A DNA stretch of 40,097 bases from Ignavibacterium sp. (GTDB lineage: Bacteria; Zixibacteria; MSB-5A5; GN15; PGXB01). The stretch is from assembly GCA_020724775.1 (NCBI GenBank), contig DYGG01000005.1:49902-89998 (forward strand), given 5' to 3'. The position numbers and the translations under genes are program-made. A model generated the notes under the pieces. That model saw only the letters and a program-made list of their open reading frames with translations, was not told the origin of the DNA and made no database searches. Positions 1 through 9,099 of the stretch are shown in pieces; the stretch's first letter is position 1, and each line of letters starts with the position of its first letter.

Positions 1-1
1 G

Positions 2-1045
2 GCGCTGGTAGTCCTTACGTTGGGGACTAAAATTGATGAACAGCGTATCGAGGATCTGGAAGGGGAATCGACCAAGAGTTTCATGCTACACTACAATTTC
101 CCATCATTTGCCACCGGTGAGGTTCGCCCCATTCGAGGTATAAGTCGTCGCGAAATCGGCCATGGCGCTCTCGCCGAGCGCGCACTTCAACCGGTGATCC
201 CGGTGGAAGAGCGTTTTCCCTATACCATCCGAATCGTCTCGGATGTCCTGGAATCAAATGGTTCCTCCTCGATGGCTTCAGTCTGCGGCGGCTCGCTGGC
301 GCTGATGGACGGCGGCGTGCCGATTAAGTCCGCGGTTGCCGGTGTCGCTATGGGCTTAATAAAAGAAGATGAAAAAGTTGTCGTCCTGACCGACATCCTC
401 GGCGATGAAGACCATTTCGGAGATATGGATTTCAAAGTTGCCGGGACATCCAAAGGAGTGACCGCTTTCCAGATGGATATCAAGATGACCGGTATCGACC
501 TGAAAACCATGGGGCTGGCTCTGGAGAGAGCCAAGGTCGCCCGTCTGTATATCCTGGACAAAATGAATGCGGTGATTTCACGTAGCCGTGAAGAACTCTC
601 CGCCTATGCGCCGCGCATTATAACCATCAAGATTAAGGTCGACAAAATCGGCGAGGTGATAGGACCCGGAGGCAAGATGATTCGATCGATAGTTGAAGCC
701 ACCGGCGCTAAGATTGATATTGAAGATGACGGCACCGTGCTGATAGCCTCGGTCGATGGTGCGGCGGGACAAAAAGCCCTGGAAATGGTGCAGGCAATCG
801 TTGCCGAACCGGAAATCGGAAAGGTCTATACCGGCAAAGTCAGACGGATAACGGCTTTTGGCGCATTTGTCGAGATTCTCCCCGGAACCGATGGCCTTTT
901 GCATATTTCCGAAATCGATCATCAGCATGTCGCCCGAGTTGAAGACTATCTGAAAGTCGGAGACACGGTCGAAGTTAAAGTGATTAATATTGACCCGGAA
1001 GGCAAAATCAGGCTCTCCCGCAAAGTTTTGACAAAGTCACGATAA
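2..1045 (+). CDS. pnp: Polyribonucleotide nucleotidyltransferase (PNPase), C-terminal part, 5' end outside window
   Basis: Phosphorolytic 3'-to-5' exoribonuclease of mRNA turnover; the enzyme works as a cytoplasmic trimer. The reading frame is open from base 2 and begins inside the protein ([10 protein letters not shown]), so the TTG at 20 is not a start. The visible part covers the second RNase PH domain, with the catalytic aspartate segment [12 protein letters not shown] at about 389-424. It then has a KH domain with the GPGG loop (about 664-675) and a C-terminal S1 domain (about 820-1030) ending in KIRLSRK. The order PH2-KH-S1 and the spacing match full-length PNPase, so roughly the last half of a protein of about 700 residues is present. 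The M16 protease gene starts 6 bases after the stop, a pairing seen in many bacteria. Identification is secure. Confidence 0.97.
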   Translation, partial: ALVVLTLGTKIDEQRIEDLEGESTKSFMLHYNFPSFATGEVRPIRGISRREIGHGALAERALQPVIPVEERFPYTIRIVSDVLESNGSSSMASVCGGSLALMDGGVPIKSAVAGVAMGLIKEDEKVVVLTDILGDEDHFGDMDFKVAGTSKGVTAFQMDIKMTGIDLKTMGLALERAKVARLYILDKMNAVISRSREELSAYAPRIITIKIKVDKIGEVIGPGGKMIRSIVEATGAKIDIEDDGTVLIASVDGAAGQKALEMVQAIVAEPEIGKVYTGKVRRITAFGAFVEILPGTDGLLHISEIDHQHVARVEDYLKVGDTVEVKVINIDPEGKIRLSRKVLTKSR

Positions 1046-1051
1046 GCATAT

Positions 1052-2329
1052 ATGGCATCGTCTGAAGGTATCAAGTATCAGAAGACGACGCTTCCCGATG
1101 GTTTACGAATAGTATCGGAGAAAATTCCGACTATTCGTTCCATCGCTATAGGCGTCTGGATAAATGTCGGTTCTCGCGACGAGGAGAAGCATGAAGCCGG
1201 CATTTCTCATTTCATAGAGCATATGGCGTTCAAAGGGACTGCCCGTCGATCCGCCAAGGAGATCGCCTCTTTTCTGGAATCGCTGGGGGGCTCGCTGAAT
1301 GCCTTTACTTCCCGGGAACAAACCTGCTACCACGCGCTGGTACTTGACGAGCATCTGGAGCAGGCTGTCGATATTCTTGCCGATATCTCTCTGAATCCCA
1401 GTCTCAGTCCGACAAATCTTGAAAAAGAAAAATCGGTTGTTATCGAAGAGATTCAGGAGGTGGAAGAGACGCCGTCGGAAAATGTCCACGAATTATTTTC
1501 GGAATCTTTCTGGAGGGGTCAGCCAATAGGCCGACCCATAATGGGCAACCGCTCCAATATCCGGCGATTAAGCCGGAGCGATTTGATAAGATTCCGAGAA
1601 AAGCATTACCGGTCACGTGAAGTCGTGATTGCGGCCGCGGGAAATGTTTCCCACAGAAGACTGGTGGAATTAGCCGGAAGTCGATTCCGCTTTGCGCGGG
1701 GAAGCAATTCTCTGGGCAGTGAAGCACGCTCGCCGGAGAAATTCCTCTTGCGACTCTTCAATAAAAAATCAAGTCAGACCCATCTCTGTCTCGGATTCCC
1801 GGGCGTTAGATTCGACGCCCCCAACCGAAATTCATTACTGGCAATCCATACCTATCTCGGAGGCGGTATGTCGTCTGTTCTATTCCAGAAAATTCGGGAA
1901 GAGAAAGGAATTGCATATTCGGTTTACACTTTTCCCGATTTCTATAAGGATAACGGACTGATCGGAGTCTATATGGCCGCTGACCGACGTCGACTCAAGG
2001 CGGCGCTGGAGATTATATTCCGGGAACTCCGCCGACTCAAGAAAGAGCGCATCTCCGAGGAACGGCTCGCCCAGGTGAAAGAGCAGATGAAAGGGAACAC
2101 GACTCTCGGTTTAGAATCGGCGATTAGCCATATGATTCGGCTGGGCCGTTTCGAAATTATGGCGGAGAAATATGTGCCTCTCGGCGACACCCTGAGGGCG
2201 ATAAACAAAATCACCGCCGATGACATAATCTCGATGGCGCGTCAGATTTTCACGGAAGACAGATTGACTGTGACTTTGCTTGGCTCCGCAACGGAAAATG
2301 ATCTGCGCGGGCTGGACTGGTCAATCTAA
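1052..2329 (+). CDS. M16 family zinc metallopeptidase (processing-peptidase-like)
   Basis: A 425-residue, single-unit M16B (inverzincin) peptidase. The inverted zinc motif HFIEH is at residues 53-57, inside GISHFIEHMAFKGT. The probable third zinc ligand is a glutamate in VVIEEIQ (residues 129-135), about 76-80 residues on, as the family requires. The C-terminal half holds the second M16 lobe with the typical GGGMSSVLFQKIREEKGIAYSV segment (about residues 270-292). No signal peptide is visible, so a cytoplasmic location is likely. It lies 6 bases after pnp with no recognisable Shine-Dalgarno sequence, which suggests translation coupled to pnp. Homologues next to pnp are known from many bacteria, but their substrate is generally not known. 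The family call is firm; the physiological role is not. Confidence 0.93.
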   Translation: MASSEGIKYQKTTLPDGLRIVSEKIPTIRSIAIGVWINVGSRDEEKHEAGISHFIEHMAFKGTARRSAKEIASFLESLGGSLNAFTSREQTCYHALVLDEHLEQAVDILADISLNPSLSPTNLEKEKSVVIEEIQEVEETPSENVHELFSESFWRGQPIGRPIMGNRSNIRRLSRSDLIRFREKHYRSREVVIAAAGNVSHRRLVELAGSRFRFARGSNSLGSEARSPEKFLLRLFNKKSSQTHLCLGFPGVRFDAPNRNSLLAIHTYLGGGMSSVLFQKIREEKGIAYSVYTFPDFYKDNGLIGVYMAADRRRLKAALEIIFRELRRLKKERISEERLAQVKEQMKGNTTLGLESAISHMIRLGRFEIMAEKYVPLGDTLRAINKITADDIISMARQIFTEDRLTVTLLGSATENDLRGLDWSI

Positions 2330-2346
2330 AGAAATAGAGGCGGCCA

Positions 2347-3120
2347 ATGCCTATTATCGCCTTTCATGAAGTCAGTCGAGGATTTTCCCCCGGCATTACC
2401 AGATATCCCCCCGAGCGTTTTGAACGGTTGCTTGATTATCTGCTTTCGCGCGGATTCCGCTTCTGGGGACTGAAAGACTATCTGGACCTCAACGAAACGG
2501 ATGATAAACTGGCAATTACCTTTGATGACGGGTACAGGAGTCTTCTGGAGTTTGCCGTGCCGGCGCTTCGAGCCCGTCATATTCCTTTCGCCATCTTTGT
2601 TCCAGCAGGATTTGCCGGAAAGGACAATCGCTGGGACTATACTTATTTCTTCAGCAAGAAAGAACATCTGACTCCGGACGAATTGCGACAATTATCAGAA
2701 TCAGGCGTAGAAATTGGCTCGCACGGGATGACCCATATCTGCCTGATCGACCTCTCCGACCGGCTGCTTCGAATCGAACTGGAGAAATCCAAGAATATCT
2801 TAGAAGACATTACCGGCAGGGAAGTGGCTTATTTGAGTTATCCCTTCGGGCGCTATAATGAGAGGGTGGAGGTACGTGCCCTGGACGCCGGGTATCTGCG
2901 AGGATTTTCCCTTGCCAGTTTCAAACGAAGCCGCCTCGGATTCAGCATTTCCCGTGAGGCGATCTATTGTCATGACACTCCGCTGGCGGTTGCGGCAAAA
3001 CTGCAACCGGGAGCGCTACGGCCGCTGGAGCATCTTAAAGGGTATATTCTCAATGCCTATTCCTACGGGACTATTCTCTACAACCGAATGCTTCCCCAAG
3101 ACTGGCGTCAACCGACATAA
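2347..3120 (+). CDS. Polysaccharide deacetylase family protein (NodB domain)
   Basis: A 257-residue carbohydrate esterase 4 (NodB) domain protein. Motif 1, TFDDGY, is at residues 58-63; the aspartates are the catalytic base and a metal ligand. Motif 2, SHGMTH, is at 125-130 and carries the two metal-binding histidines. Motif 3, YPFGRYN, is at 165-171. The family hydrolyses N- or O-acetyl groups of peptidoglycan, chitin-like or exopolysaccharide chains with a divalent metal. There is no signal peptide or membrane segment, so the enzyme may act on cytoplasmic or lipid-linked intermediates. It starts 17 bases after the M16 gene and is probably cotranscribed with pnp. The substrate cannot be read from the sequence. 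Confidence 0.9.
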   Translation: MPIIAFHEVSRGFSPGITRYPPERFERLLDYLLSRGFRFWGLKDYLDLNETDDKLAITFDDGYRSLLEFAVPALRARHIPFAIFVPAGFAGKDNRWDYTYFFSKKEHLTPDELRQLSESGVEIGSHGMTHICLIDLSDRLLRIELEKSKNILEDITGREVAYLSYPFGRYNERVEVRALDAGYLRGFSLASFKRSRLGFSISREAIYCHDTPLAVAAKLQPGALRPLEHLKGYILNAYSYGTILYNRMLPQDWRQPT

Positions 3121-3142
3121 GCCAATCCGATGCTAAAATTTC

Positions 3143-3169
3143 TTGATAATCCGATAATATTCTTATAAT
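3143..3169 (+). promoter_or_regulatory. Candidate promoter for leuS
   Basis: TTGATA (3143-3148) and TATAAT (3164-3169) are separated by 15 bases, a short spacer. The -10 continues as TAATTTTG, which also fits the Bacteroidetes-type TAnnTTTG element. It lies in the only sizeable gap before leuS and would give a leader of about 40 nt. Confidence 0.35.
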
Positions 3170-3216
3170 TTTGTCGCTTATACTGAAACAGTCTAACAAT
3201 CTTTGGCTGGTAAAAT

Positions 3217-5709
3217 ATGCAACAAAAACAGGTCCGCACCTTAAAGTACGACTTTAAAGCGATTGAACGGAAGTGGCAACAGAGATGGGAGAGTGAAGCG
3301 CTTTACAGAGCGCCCCAAATTCCCTCACGCGATAAATTCTATATGCTGGTGATGTTCGCCTATCCCTCCGGCGACATTCATATGGGTCATTTCCGAAACT
3401 ACATTGTTGGAGATGCGGTCGCCCGCTACCAAATGATGTTAGGCAAAGATGTGCTGCACCCTTTCGGCTGGGACGCTTTTGGACTTCCTGCCGAAAGGGC
3501 CGCAATCCAGCGGAAACTTCATCCCGCCCAATGGACTTATAAGAATATTGAAGTTTCAAGGAATACTTTAAAGAAAACCGGTATTTCATTTGATTGGAAC
3601 AGGGAAATTATCTCCTGCAGCCCGGAGTATTACAAATGGACGCAGTGGATGTTTGTCCAATTGTTCAGGAAGGGACTGGCATATCAAAAGACTGGCTGGG
3701 TTAACTGGTGTCCGGAAGACAAAACGGTACTGGCAAATGAGCAGGTAGTCAATGGCGCCTGCGAGAGATGTCATACGCCGGTGGAAAAGAAAGAACTCAA
3801 GCAATGGTATTTTAAGATTACAGACTACGCTGACCGTCTCATCGATGACCTCGACAGACTGCCGCGCTGGCCCGAAAATGTAAAACAGATGCAGAGAGAA
3901 TGGATTGGCCGCTCCTACGGAGCAGAAATTGATTTCACTATAAAAGGAACCGGGGAGAAACTGCCAATTTTTACCACCAGACCAGACACTGTCTTCGGCG
4001 TTACCTATATGGCGCTCGCCCCGGAATCGCCTCTGGTGGAACGTCTTGACATGACCTCGGAGTACCGGGATAAGGTGGAAAAATACCGAAATGAGGTTCT
4101 TCTTCGCTCGGAAATTGAGCGGGCATCGGCTACTGGCGACAAAGATGGTGTCTTTACCGGACAATATGCCATTAATCCGTTCAGTGGGGAAGAGGTGCAA
4201 CTCTGGGTGGCTGATTATGTGCTGGCGCATTATGGCACCGGAGCGGTCATGGCGGTCCCGGCGCACGACAGCCGTGATTTTCTATTTGCGAAGAAATATA
4301 ATATACCGATGAAGATTGTCATCCATCCCGATAATCAGACCGCGCTTGACCCAATCGAAATGACCGACGCTTTTACCGAATATGGCGTTATGGTCAATTC
4401 CGGCATATTTGATGGTTCAATCGGGGAGGAGGCGATCAAGAAAGTTACTGCGTACGCCGCGGAGAAAGGATTCGGGAGGGAGAAGAAGAACTATAAATTG
4501 AGGGACTGGCTGATATCACGGCAACGATACTGGGGGGCGCCAATTCCTATAATCCATTGCCCCAAGTGCGGCCAGGTTGCGGTTCCGGAAGATGACCTGC
4601 CGGTTCTTCTGCCGGAAGTTGAGAATTATCTGCCTAAAGGGCACTCGCCCTTGGCGGATGTAAAGGAATTTATCTCTGTTAACTGCCCCCAATGCGGCGG
4701 AAAGGCGGAGCGCGACTCTGATACTATGGACACTTTTGTCTGTTCTTCTTGGTATTACCTTCGGTATCTCGATCCCGGTAACGAAAAGGAGCCTTTCTCG
4801 AGGGAGACGGCGATGCGGTGGATGCCGATCGATAAATATATCGGCGGCATTACTCATGCCACCGGACATCTGATTTATTTTAGATTCTTTCAGAAGTTTC
4901 TAAAGGATATAGGCTGGGTGCAAGATGACGAGCCGGCAAGAGAACTCTTTAATCACGGCATGGTTATGGACCCCAAAGGCGAGGTTATGTCAAAGTCAAA
5001 AGGAAATGTTATTTCGCCTATTGATGTGATGGATGAGAGAGGAATTGATATTGCCAGGCTCGGCATGTTCTTCCTTGCTCCTGCGGAGAAGGCGGTTTCC
5101 TGGTCGGAGGATGTTCTCACCGGCGTGGAGAAGTTCGTAATCAACCGCTTTTATCCGTTGGTCGGCGCCTATCGCGGTAGCAACCCCAACTTAAAGCAAT
5201 ACTTTAAGTTGTCCGGTCTTGATGACTATTCCAGGTCAATCTATATAAAGCTGAATCAGACTATTAAGCGGGTTTCCGAGGATTATGAACGATTACAATA
5301 TAACACCGCCATTTCGGCTTTGATGGAATTGACCCGTGACTTTGACAGCGATAGAATTAAAGATGACCAATTCAATGATTATATTATAAAGAAAGCCATT
5401 CTTCTAATGGCACCTATGGCGCCGCATCTGGCGGAAGAAATGTGGCATGAGTGCGGCGAAACCGGCTCAATCTTCCGGGCTGAATGGCCCAGATATGACG
5501 ACAGTGCCGTTCATTTTGACACAGTCAAGATAGCAGTGCAGGTCAACGGTAAAGTTCGCTCAGAGATTGAATTGCGACGTGATGCCTCAGAGACTGAGGC
5601 AGTAGATGCGGCCATGAGTGACCCGAGAGTGAGAGACTTCCTTGACGGAAAGAGCATTCTTAAGAAGATTTATATACCTAACAGGCTGGTTAATCTGGTT
5701 GTGAAGTAG
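3217..5709 (+). CDS. leuS: Leucyl-tRNA synthetase
   Basis: An 830-residue class Ia aminoacyl-tRNA synthetase that charges tRNA-Leu in the cytoplasm. The HIGH-type signature is HMGH (residues 55-58) in AYPSGDIHMGHFRNY. The KMSKS-type signature is VMSKS (residues 590-594). Between them lies the CP1 editing domain, with the threonine-rich TTRPDT stretch (about residue 250) and GTGAVMAVPAHD (about 340). Paired CxxC motifs near 4560-4570 (CPKC) and 4686-4695 (CPQC) indicate a zinc-binding insertion. A tRNA-binding C-terminal domain ends the protein. The length is normal for bacterial LeuRS (about 800-860). It follows the deacetylase gene after 96 bases that hold a possible promoter. No T-box leader is visible. 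Confidence 0.98.
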   Translation: MQQKQVRTLKYDFKAIERKWQQRWESEALYRAPQIPSRDKFYMLVMFAYPSGDIHMGHFRNYIVGDAVARYQMMLGKDVLHPFGWDAFGLPAERAAIQRKLHPAQWTYKNIEVSRNTLKKTGISFDWNREIISCSPEYYKWTQWMFVQLFRKGLAYQKTGWVNWCPEDKTVLANEQVVNGACERCHTPVEKKELKQWYFKITDYADRLIDDLDRLPRWPENVKQMQREWIGRSYGAEIDFTIKGTGEKLPIFTTRPDTVFGVTYMALAPESPLVERLDMTSEYRDKVEKYRNEVLLRSEIERASATGDKDGVFTGQYAINPFSGEEVQLWVADYVLAHYGTGAVMAVPAHDSRDFLFAKKYNIPMKIVIHPDNQTALDPIEMTDAFTEYGVMVNSGIFDGSIGEEAIKKVTAYAAEKGFGREKKNYKLRDWLISRQRYWGAPIPIIHCPKCGQVAVPEDDLPVLLPEVENYLPKGHSPLADVKEFISVNCPQCGGKAERDSDTMDTFVCSSWYYLRYLDPGNEKEPFSRETAMRWMPIDKYIGGITHATGHLIYFRFFQKFLKDIGWVQDDEPARELFNHGMVMDPKGEVMSKSKGNVISPIDVMDERGIDIARLGMFFLAPAEKAVSWSEDVLTGVEKFVINRFYPLVGAYRGSNPNLKQYFKLSGLDDYSRSIYIKLNQTIKRVSEDYERLQYNTAISALMELTRDFDSDRIKDDQFNDYIIKKAILLMAPMAPHLAEEMWHECGETGSIFRAEWPRYDDSAVHFDTVKIAVQVNGKVRSEIELRRDASETEAVDAAMSDPRVRDFLDGKSILKKIYIPNRLVNLVVK

Positions 5710-5884
5710 TCCCTGTAATGGGGCGAACAGGTATGAATTGATATAATAGTTAACATAATATATCTTTTAGGACGTTCCACCCCCTCTCAAAGCGTTAGCC
5801 TTCATCGATAACTCCCAAGTCAACACAAACCTCCCCTGCTGACTGCCGATTAGGCTCGCCCCTCACAACGGAAGCAATTGAGTT

Positions 5885-6829
5885 TCAATTATAGTAAGAA
5901 TTATCTAATCTTTTGAAAGCGTAGGCGGCAAGCCGTCTGGCTTCACGGAACCGTGTCTGCGGACCGGGGGCGCCCAGAACGACCACGGTGACCTGCTTTC
6001 CCCTGCCATCTTCGATGATCGTTGTCAGGCAGTAGTTAGATTCGGAGATATAGCCGGTCTTGCCGGCGACAATTTTGTACTTGGAGAAAACCAGTTTGTT
6101 GGTATTGATAATCCTTTTCAGCCTCTTGCGGTTGAGGACTCGGAAACTGTAGTCTTTCAAACCGGTAGTTCGGGCGATTTCAGGATATAGGGTGGCGTAG
6201 TTTATCAACCGGGCGCAATCGGCGGCCGTCGAGCTATTACGCTCGTCAAGACCGGTCGGCTCGAACATTTCCGTATCGAAAAGTCCTATATGGCGCGCCT
6301 TTTCATTCATTTTCGCAGCAAAAGCCTCAATCGAGCCGGCAACGGAACGCGCCAGGGCTCGCGCCGCACGATTATCGGAGCGAATTAGAGCGGTATGCAG
6401 AAGGTCCCGGACAGCCACGCGGTCGCCAACCCGAAAAATAGAGCGGGATGAATTGCGGGCATCATCGGAGGTAATTGTAACGACTGAATCAGGCCAATAA
6501 TCATCGAGCACAACCATGGCCGTCAGAAGTTTCGAAATGGAGGCTACGGGAACCTTATTGTCGGCGTTGAAACAGTAAAGGACCTGATGCGTTTCGTTAT
6601 CTATCGCAATAGCCGAACGCAAATTCAATCGAATGCCGTTACAAAGATTGCTGTCAGGCAGGTCAAACTCAAAAAACCTGACCGGTTCCAGGCTGGCAAA
6701 AGATGCCGGAGCCGTCTCAGTCCAGACAACCTTGTACGATAAGAAGAGAAGTGAGCCGGCAACCGCAAACAGAGCGGCCGATACGATGCCAATTTTTCGC
6801 CAGAGCCCTCTTCTTAGTATCTTATCCAT
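5885..6829 (-). CDS. Serine-type D-Ala-D-Ala carboxypeptidase/endopeptidase (peptidase S11), membrane anchored
   Basis: A 314-residue low-molecular-mass penicillin-binding protein. All three active-site motifs are present: SISK at residues 97-100 (nucleophile Ser97), SDN at 151-153 and KTG at 257-259. A single hydrophobic segment at about residues 13-33 serves as signal anchor, so the catalytic domain should lie in the periplasm. Members of S11 trim the terminal D-Ala of peptidoglycan stem peptides or cleave D,D-crosslinks. The protein stops soon after the KTG lobe and lacks the C-terminal PBP5 domain, which makes it PBP7-like in size. Its start overlaps the end of the upstream ABC permease gene by 16 bases, so the two are probably cotranscribed. 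Confidence 0.92.
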   Translation of the reverse strand: MDKILRRGLWRKIGIVSAALFAVAGSLLFLSYKVVWTETAPASFASLEPVRFFEFDLPDSNLCNGIRLNLRSAIAIDNETHQVLYCFNADNKVPVASISKLLTAMVVLDDYWPDSVVTITSDDARNSSRSIFRVGDRVAVRDLLHTALIRSDNRAARALARSVAGSIEAFAAKMNEKARHIGLFDTEMFEPTGLDERNSSTAADCARLINYATLYPEIARTTGLKDYSFRVLNRKRLKRIINTNKLVFSKYKIVAGKTGYISESNYCLTTIIEDGRGKQVTVVVLGAPGPQTRFREARRLAAYAFKRLDNSYYN

Positions 6830-8112
6830 TTTACCAATTCCGGAAAAGTGGGGCGCTTTCCGTACATCAGAATCCCGACGCGAAAGACCTTGGCCGTGAC
6901 CCAGATTACCGCTATCGTTGTCAGAAGTGTAATAAGCACGCCCAGAATGGCTTCGATGACGATCGGATTGCTTAACGAAAAGGCGTCGCCGCTCAAGATA
7001 TTCAGCCGCATTATCATCATGGTTGGCGTAAAGAAAGGAATCAGCGATAGCGTAATCACCACCGGCGAATCAGGTTCCTGTATAACATACATCGCCAGAA
7101 ATACCGGCAGAAGGAGCGCCATGGTTATGGGAAAGATATAATTTTGCGCCTCTTTGTCGCTGTTGCAGATAGAGCCAATAAGGGCGAAGAGTGTAGAATA
7201 CATGATGTAGCCAAGTATCATGAAAATGATGAAGAAGAGGATAAAAACAGGATTGAAAACCATACCGGCGATATCGCCTCGGATGTTGAGATCGCTTCGG
7301 AAGGAATAAATCCCCACCCCGATTACTATCCAGACTGCAACCTGGGTCAGGCTCGCCATTCCCAACCCGACAATCTTCCCGGCCATCAATTGAAAGGCGG
7401 AGACCGAGGAGACCAGAACCTCCATAATGCGCGAATTTTTCTCTTCGATTACGGAGCGCATCAAGACCTGTCCATAGCCAATGGCGGTCATGAATATCAG
7501 CATTACAAAGACCAAACCGCCGATATAGATGGTCATAAAGTCGCGTTCTTTCCCTCCCGGAGACTGCTCAATAAGGGCTACTTTGCGCGTCAGGTGAAGA
7601 ACGGAATCGACATCAAGATTAATATTGGATTTCTCCAGACGGAGCCCCGACAGGATATCGGAAATCACTCTTTCAAATCTGTTTGATGTACGGAAACTGA
7701 AAGACTTTGCCACCAGGATAATGCTGTCGCGGGACTCCGCGCTCTGCCCTATAATCATATAACATCGCAGGTCTTTAGATTGTATCAAGGAATCCAAGTC
7801 TCTTTTGAGCGAGAAAAGTTGCAGAGAGTCATCGGGTGATGCATTATAAATTCCGGTGACCTGGTATGCCGGAGAAGAATCATCGAGTTTATACTTTTTA
7901 ATCGCTTCGGCGAACCTCTCCCCCAGTTGCTGCCCGTCCAAATCGATGATGGCAACTTTCTCTGTCCCGGCCGGCTTTTTCATTGCCAGCAAAGCAGGAA
8001 CCACCATCATCAGCGCCATTATTGCCGGGGTGAGGAAAATCCCGATGAGGAAAGACTTCTTCTTGACGACTTGAGCGTACTCTCGCTTGATGACTATCCA
8101 CATTTTACGCAT
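6814..8112 (-). CDS. ABC-2 family exporter permease (NatB-like)
   Basis: About 432 residues. I chose the ATG at 8112 because AAGGAG lies 6 bases upstream of it; a longer reading from 8163 would run far into the ATPase gene. Layout: an N-terminal segment MRKMWIVIKREY followed by one membrane helix (about 20-43), a large extracytoplasmic domain (about 45-205), then five or six membrane helices to the C terminus. This is the plan of ABC2_membrane_3/NatB permeases, which extrude sodium or small amphiphilic compounds; the actual substrate is unknown. The start overlaps the ATPase stop by 8 bases, a sign of coupled expression of the two exporter subunits. Confidence 0.88.
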   Translation of the reverse strand: MRKMWIVIKREYAQVVKKKSFLIGIFLTPAIMALMMVVPALLAMKKPAGTEKVAIIDLDGQQLGERFAEAIKKYKLDDSSPAYQVTGIYNASPDDSLQLFSLKRDLDSLIQSKDLRCYMIIGQSAESRDSIILVAKSFSFRTSNRFERVISDILSGLRLEKSNINLDVDSVLHLTRKVALIEQSPGGKERDFMTIYIGGLVFVMLIFMTAIGYGQVLMRSVIEEKNSRIMEVLVSSVSAFQLMAGKIVGLGMASLTQVAVWIVIGVGIYSFRSDLNIRGDIAGMVFNPVFILFFIIFMILGYIMYSTLFALIGSICNSDKEAQNYIFPITMALLLPVFLAMYVIQEPDSPVVITLSLIPFFTPTMMIMRLNILSGDAFSLSNPIVIEAILGVLITLLTTIAVIWVTAKVFRVGILMYGKRPTFPELVKWIRY

Positions 8113-9043
8113 GAGAGGCTCCTTCCGGCGCGGTAAAATCCTCCGGTTTTGCCCGTGCCACATCTATGAAGATATGGTACAGCGAAGGCTCCATCAGTTG
8201 AAATCTCTTAACCTTAACCTTCTCGGATATCTGACGCAGGACCTCCTGGCTGTCAGCAGCGGGGCTGAGACGCAGTTCGACATAGTTATTAAATTCCGTC
8301 ACATTTTCAACGCCCGGAATCGCCTTTACAAAGGCGCTGTCGCCCTCCAATTCTACTTGAATACTGTTCTTCCCGAAGCGGCTCTTAACCTCAGAAAGTC
8401 GGCCATCAATGACAAGTTTTCCGCGATTTATCAGACAGATATAGTCACATAGTTTTTCCGCCTGCTCCATAACATGTGTCGAAAAGAGTATGGTCTTCCC
8501 GGCCCGTTTCTCATCAAGCAGAATCCCCTTCACCAATTCTATATTGATCGGGTCAAGCCCGGAAAACAACTCATCCAGAATAATCAGGTCAGGGTCATGG
8601 ATGAGGGTGGTTATGAACTGAAGTTTCTGCTGCATGCCTTTGGAGAGTTCCTCGACCTTGCGGTTCTTGTATTCGCCCAGTGACATCTTCTCCAGCCATC
8701 CGTCTATTTTTTTCACCGCATCCTGACGGGTCAACCCCTTCATTTCGGCAAGATAGGTAATTACTTCCAGCAGTGTCATCTTCTTATAAAGACCTCGCTC
8801 CTCCGGAAGATAACCAACCCGGTCTTTGAAATCTTGATTGACCTTTTTTCCCTCGACGATTATCTCGCCGGTGTCCGGGGCGATAATATCCATTATCATT
8901 CGGATGGTAGTTGTCTTCCCGGCGCCGTTCGGTCCAAGCATACCGTATATTGCGCCCTTAGGCACGACCAGAGATAACTGGTCAACGGCAATCTTGCCGT
9001 CATACGCCTTGGTAATCTTTTCCAACCGCAAGTATTCGTTCAT
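8105..9043 (-). CDS. ABC transporter ATP-binding protein (NatA-like)
   Basis: About 312 residues, counted from the ATG at 9043. GAGGA lies just upstream and supports this start over the TTG at 9055. Walker A is GPNGAGKT at residues 37-44, the Q-loop region is around GYLPEERGLY, the signature is LSKGMQQK (133-140), Walker B is LIILDE (153-158) and the switch histidine is in STHVME. The C-terminal extension of about 90 residues is typical of ATPases paired with ABC-2/NatB permeases. With the overlapping permease it should form a cytoplasmic-membrane exporter. A promoter-like pair lies directly upstream. The substrate is unknown. Confidence 0.94.
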   Translation of the reverse strand: MNEYLRLEKITKAYDGKIAVDQLSLVVPKGAIYGMLGPNGAGKTTTIRMIMDIIAPDTGEIIVEGKKVNQDFKDRVGYLPEERGLYKKMTLLEVITYLAEMKGLTRQDAVKKIDGWLEKMSLGEYKNRKVEELSKGMQQKLQFITTLIHDPDLIILDELFSGLDPINIELVKGILLDEKRAGKTILFSTHVMEQAEKLCDYICLINRGKLVIDGRLSEVKSRFGKNSIQVELEGDSAFVKAIPGVENVTEFNNYVELRLSPAADSQEVLRQISEKVKVKRFQLMEPSLYHIFIDVARAKPEDFTAPEGASHA

Positions 9044-9061
9044 TGCATTCCTCAAGCGCCC

Positions 9062-9090
9062 TATTTAATGTCCACACACATCAGGGTCAA
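9062..9090 (-). promoter_or_regulatory. Candidate promoter for the NatAB-like/S11 operon
   Basis: Read on the minus strand: TTGACC (9085-9090), a 17-base spacer and TAAATA (9062-9067). It lies between the DUF72 stop and the ATPase start, 18 bases before the ATG at 9043. The leader would be about 12 nt and carry GAGGA. Confidence 0.5.
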
Positions 9091-9099
9091 CAAAAAAAT

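Noticed and set aside
20-22. TTG as start codon of the first gene
   Set aside because: The frame is open to base 2 and the residues before it (ALVVLT) match PNPase, so the gene enters the window from the left.
3586-4266. A 226-codon minus-strand open frame inside leuS
   Set aside because: It lies antisense to the conserved editing domain and shows no family motif; it is a by-product of codon use in leuS.
7144-7686. A 180-codon plus-strand open frame inside the NatB-like permease gene
   Set aside because: The real protein on the minus strand has clear membrane helices and a good start; the antisense product is very polar and has no recognisable domain.
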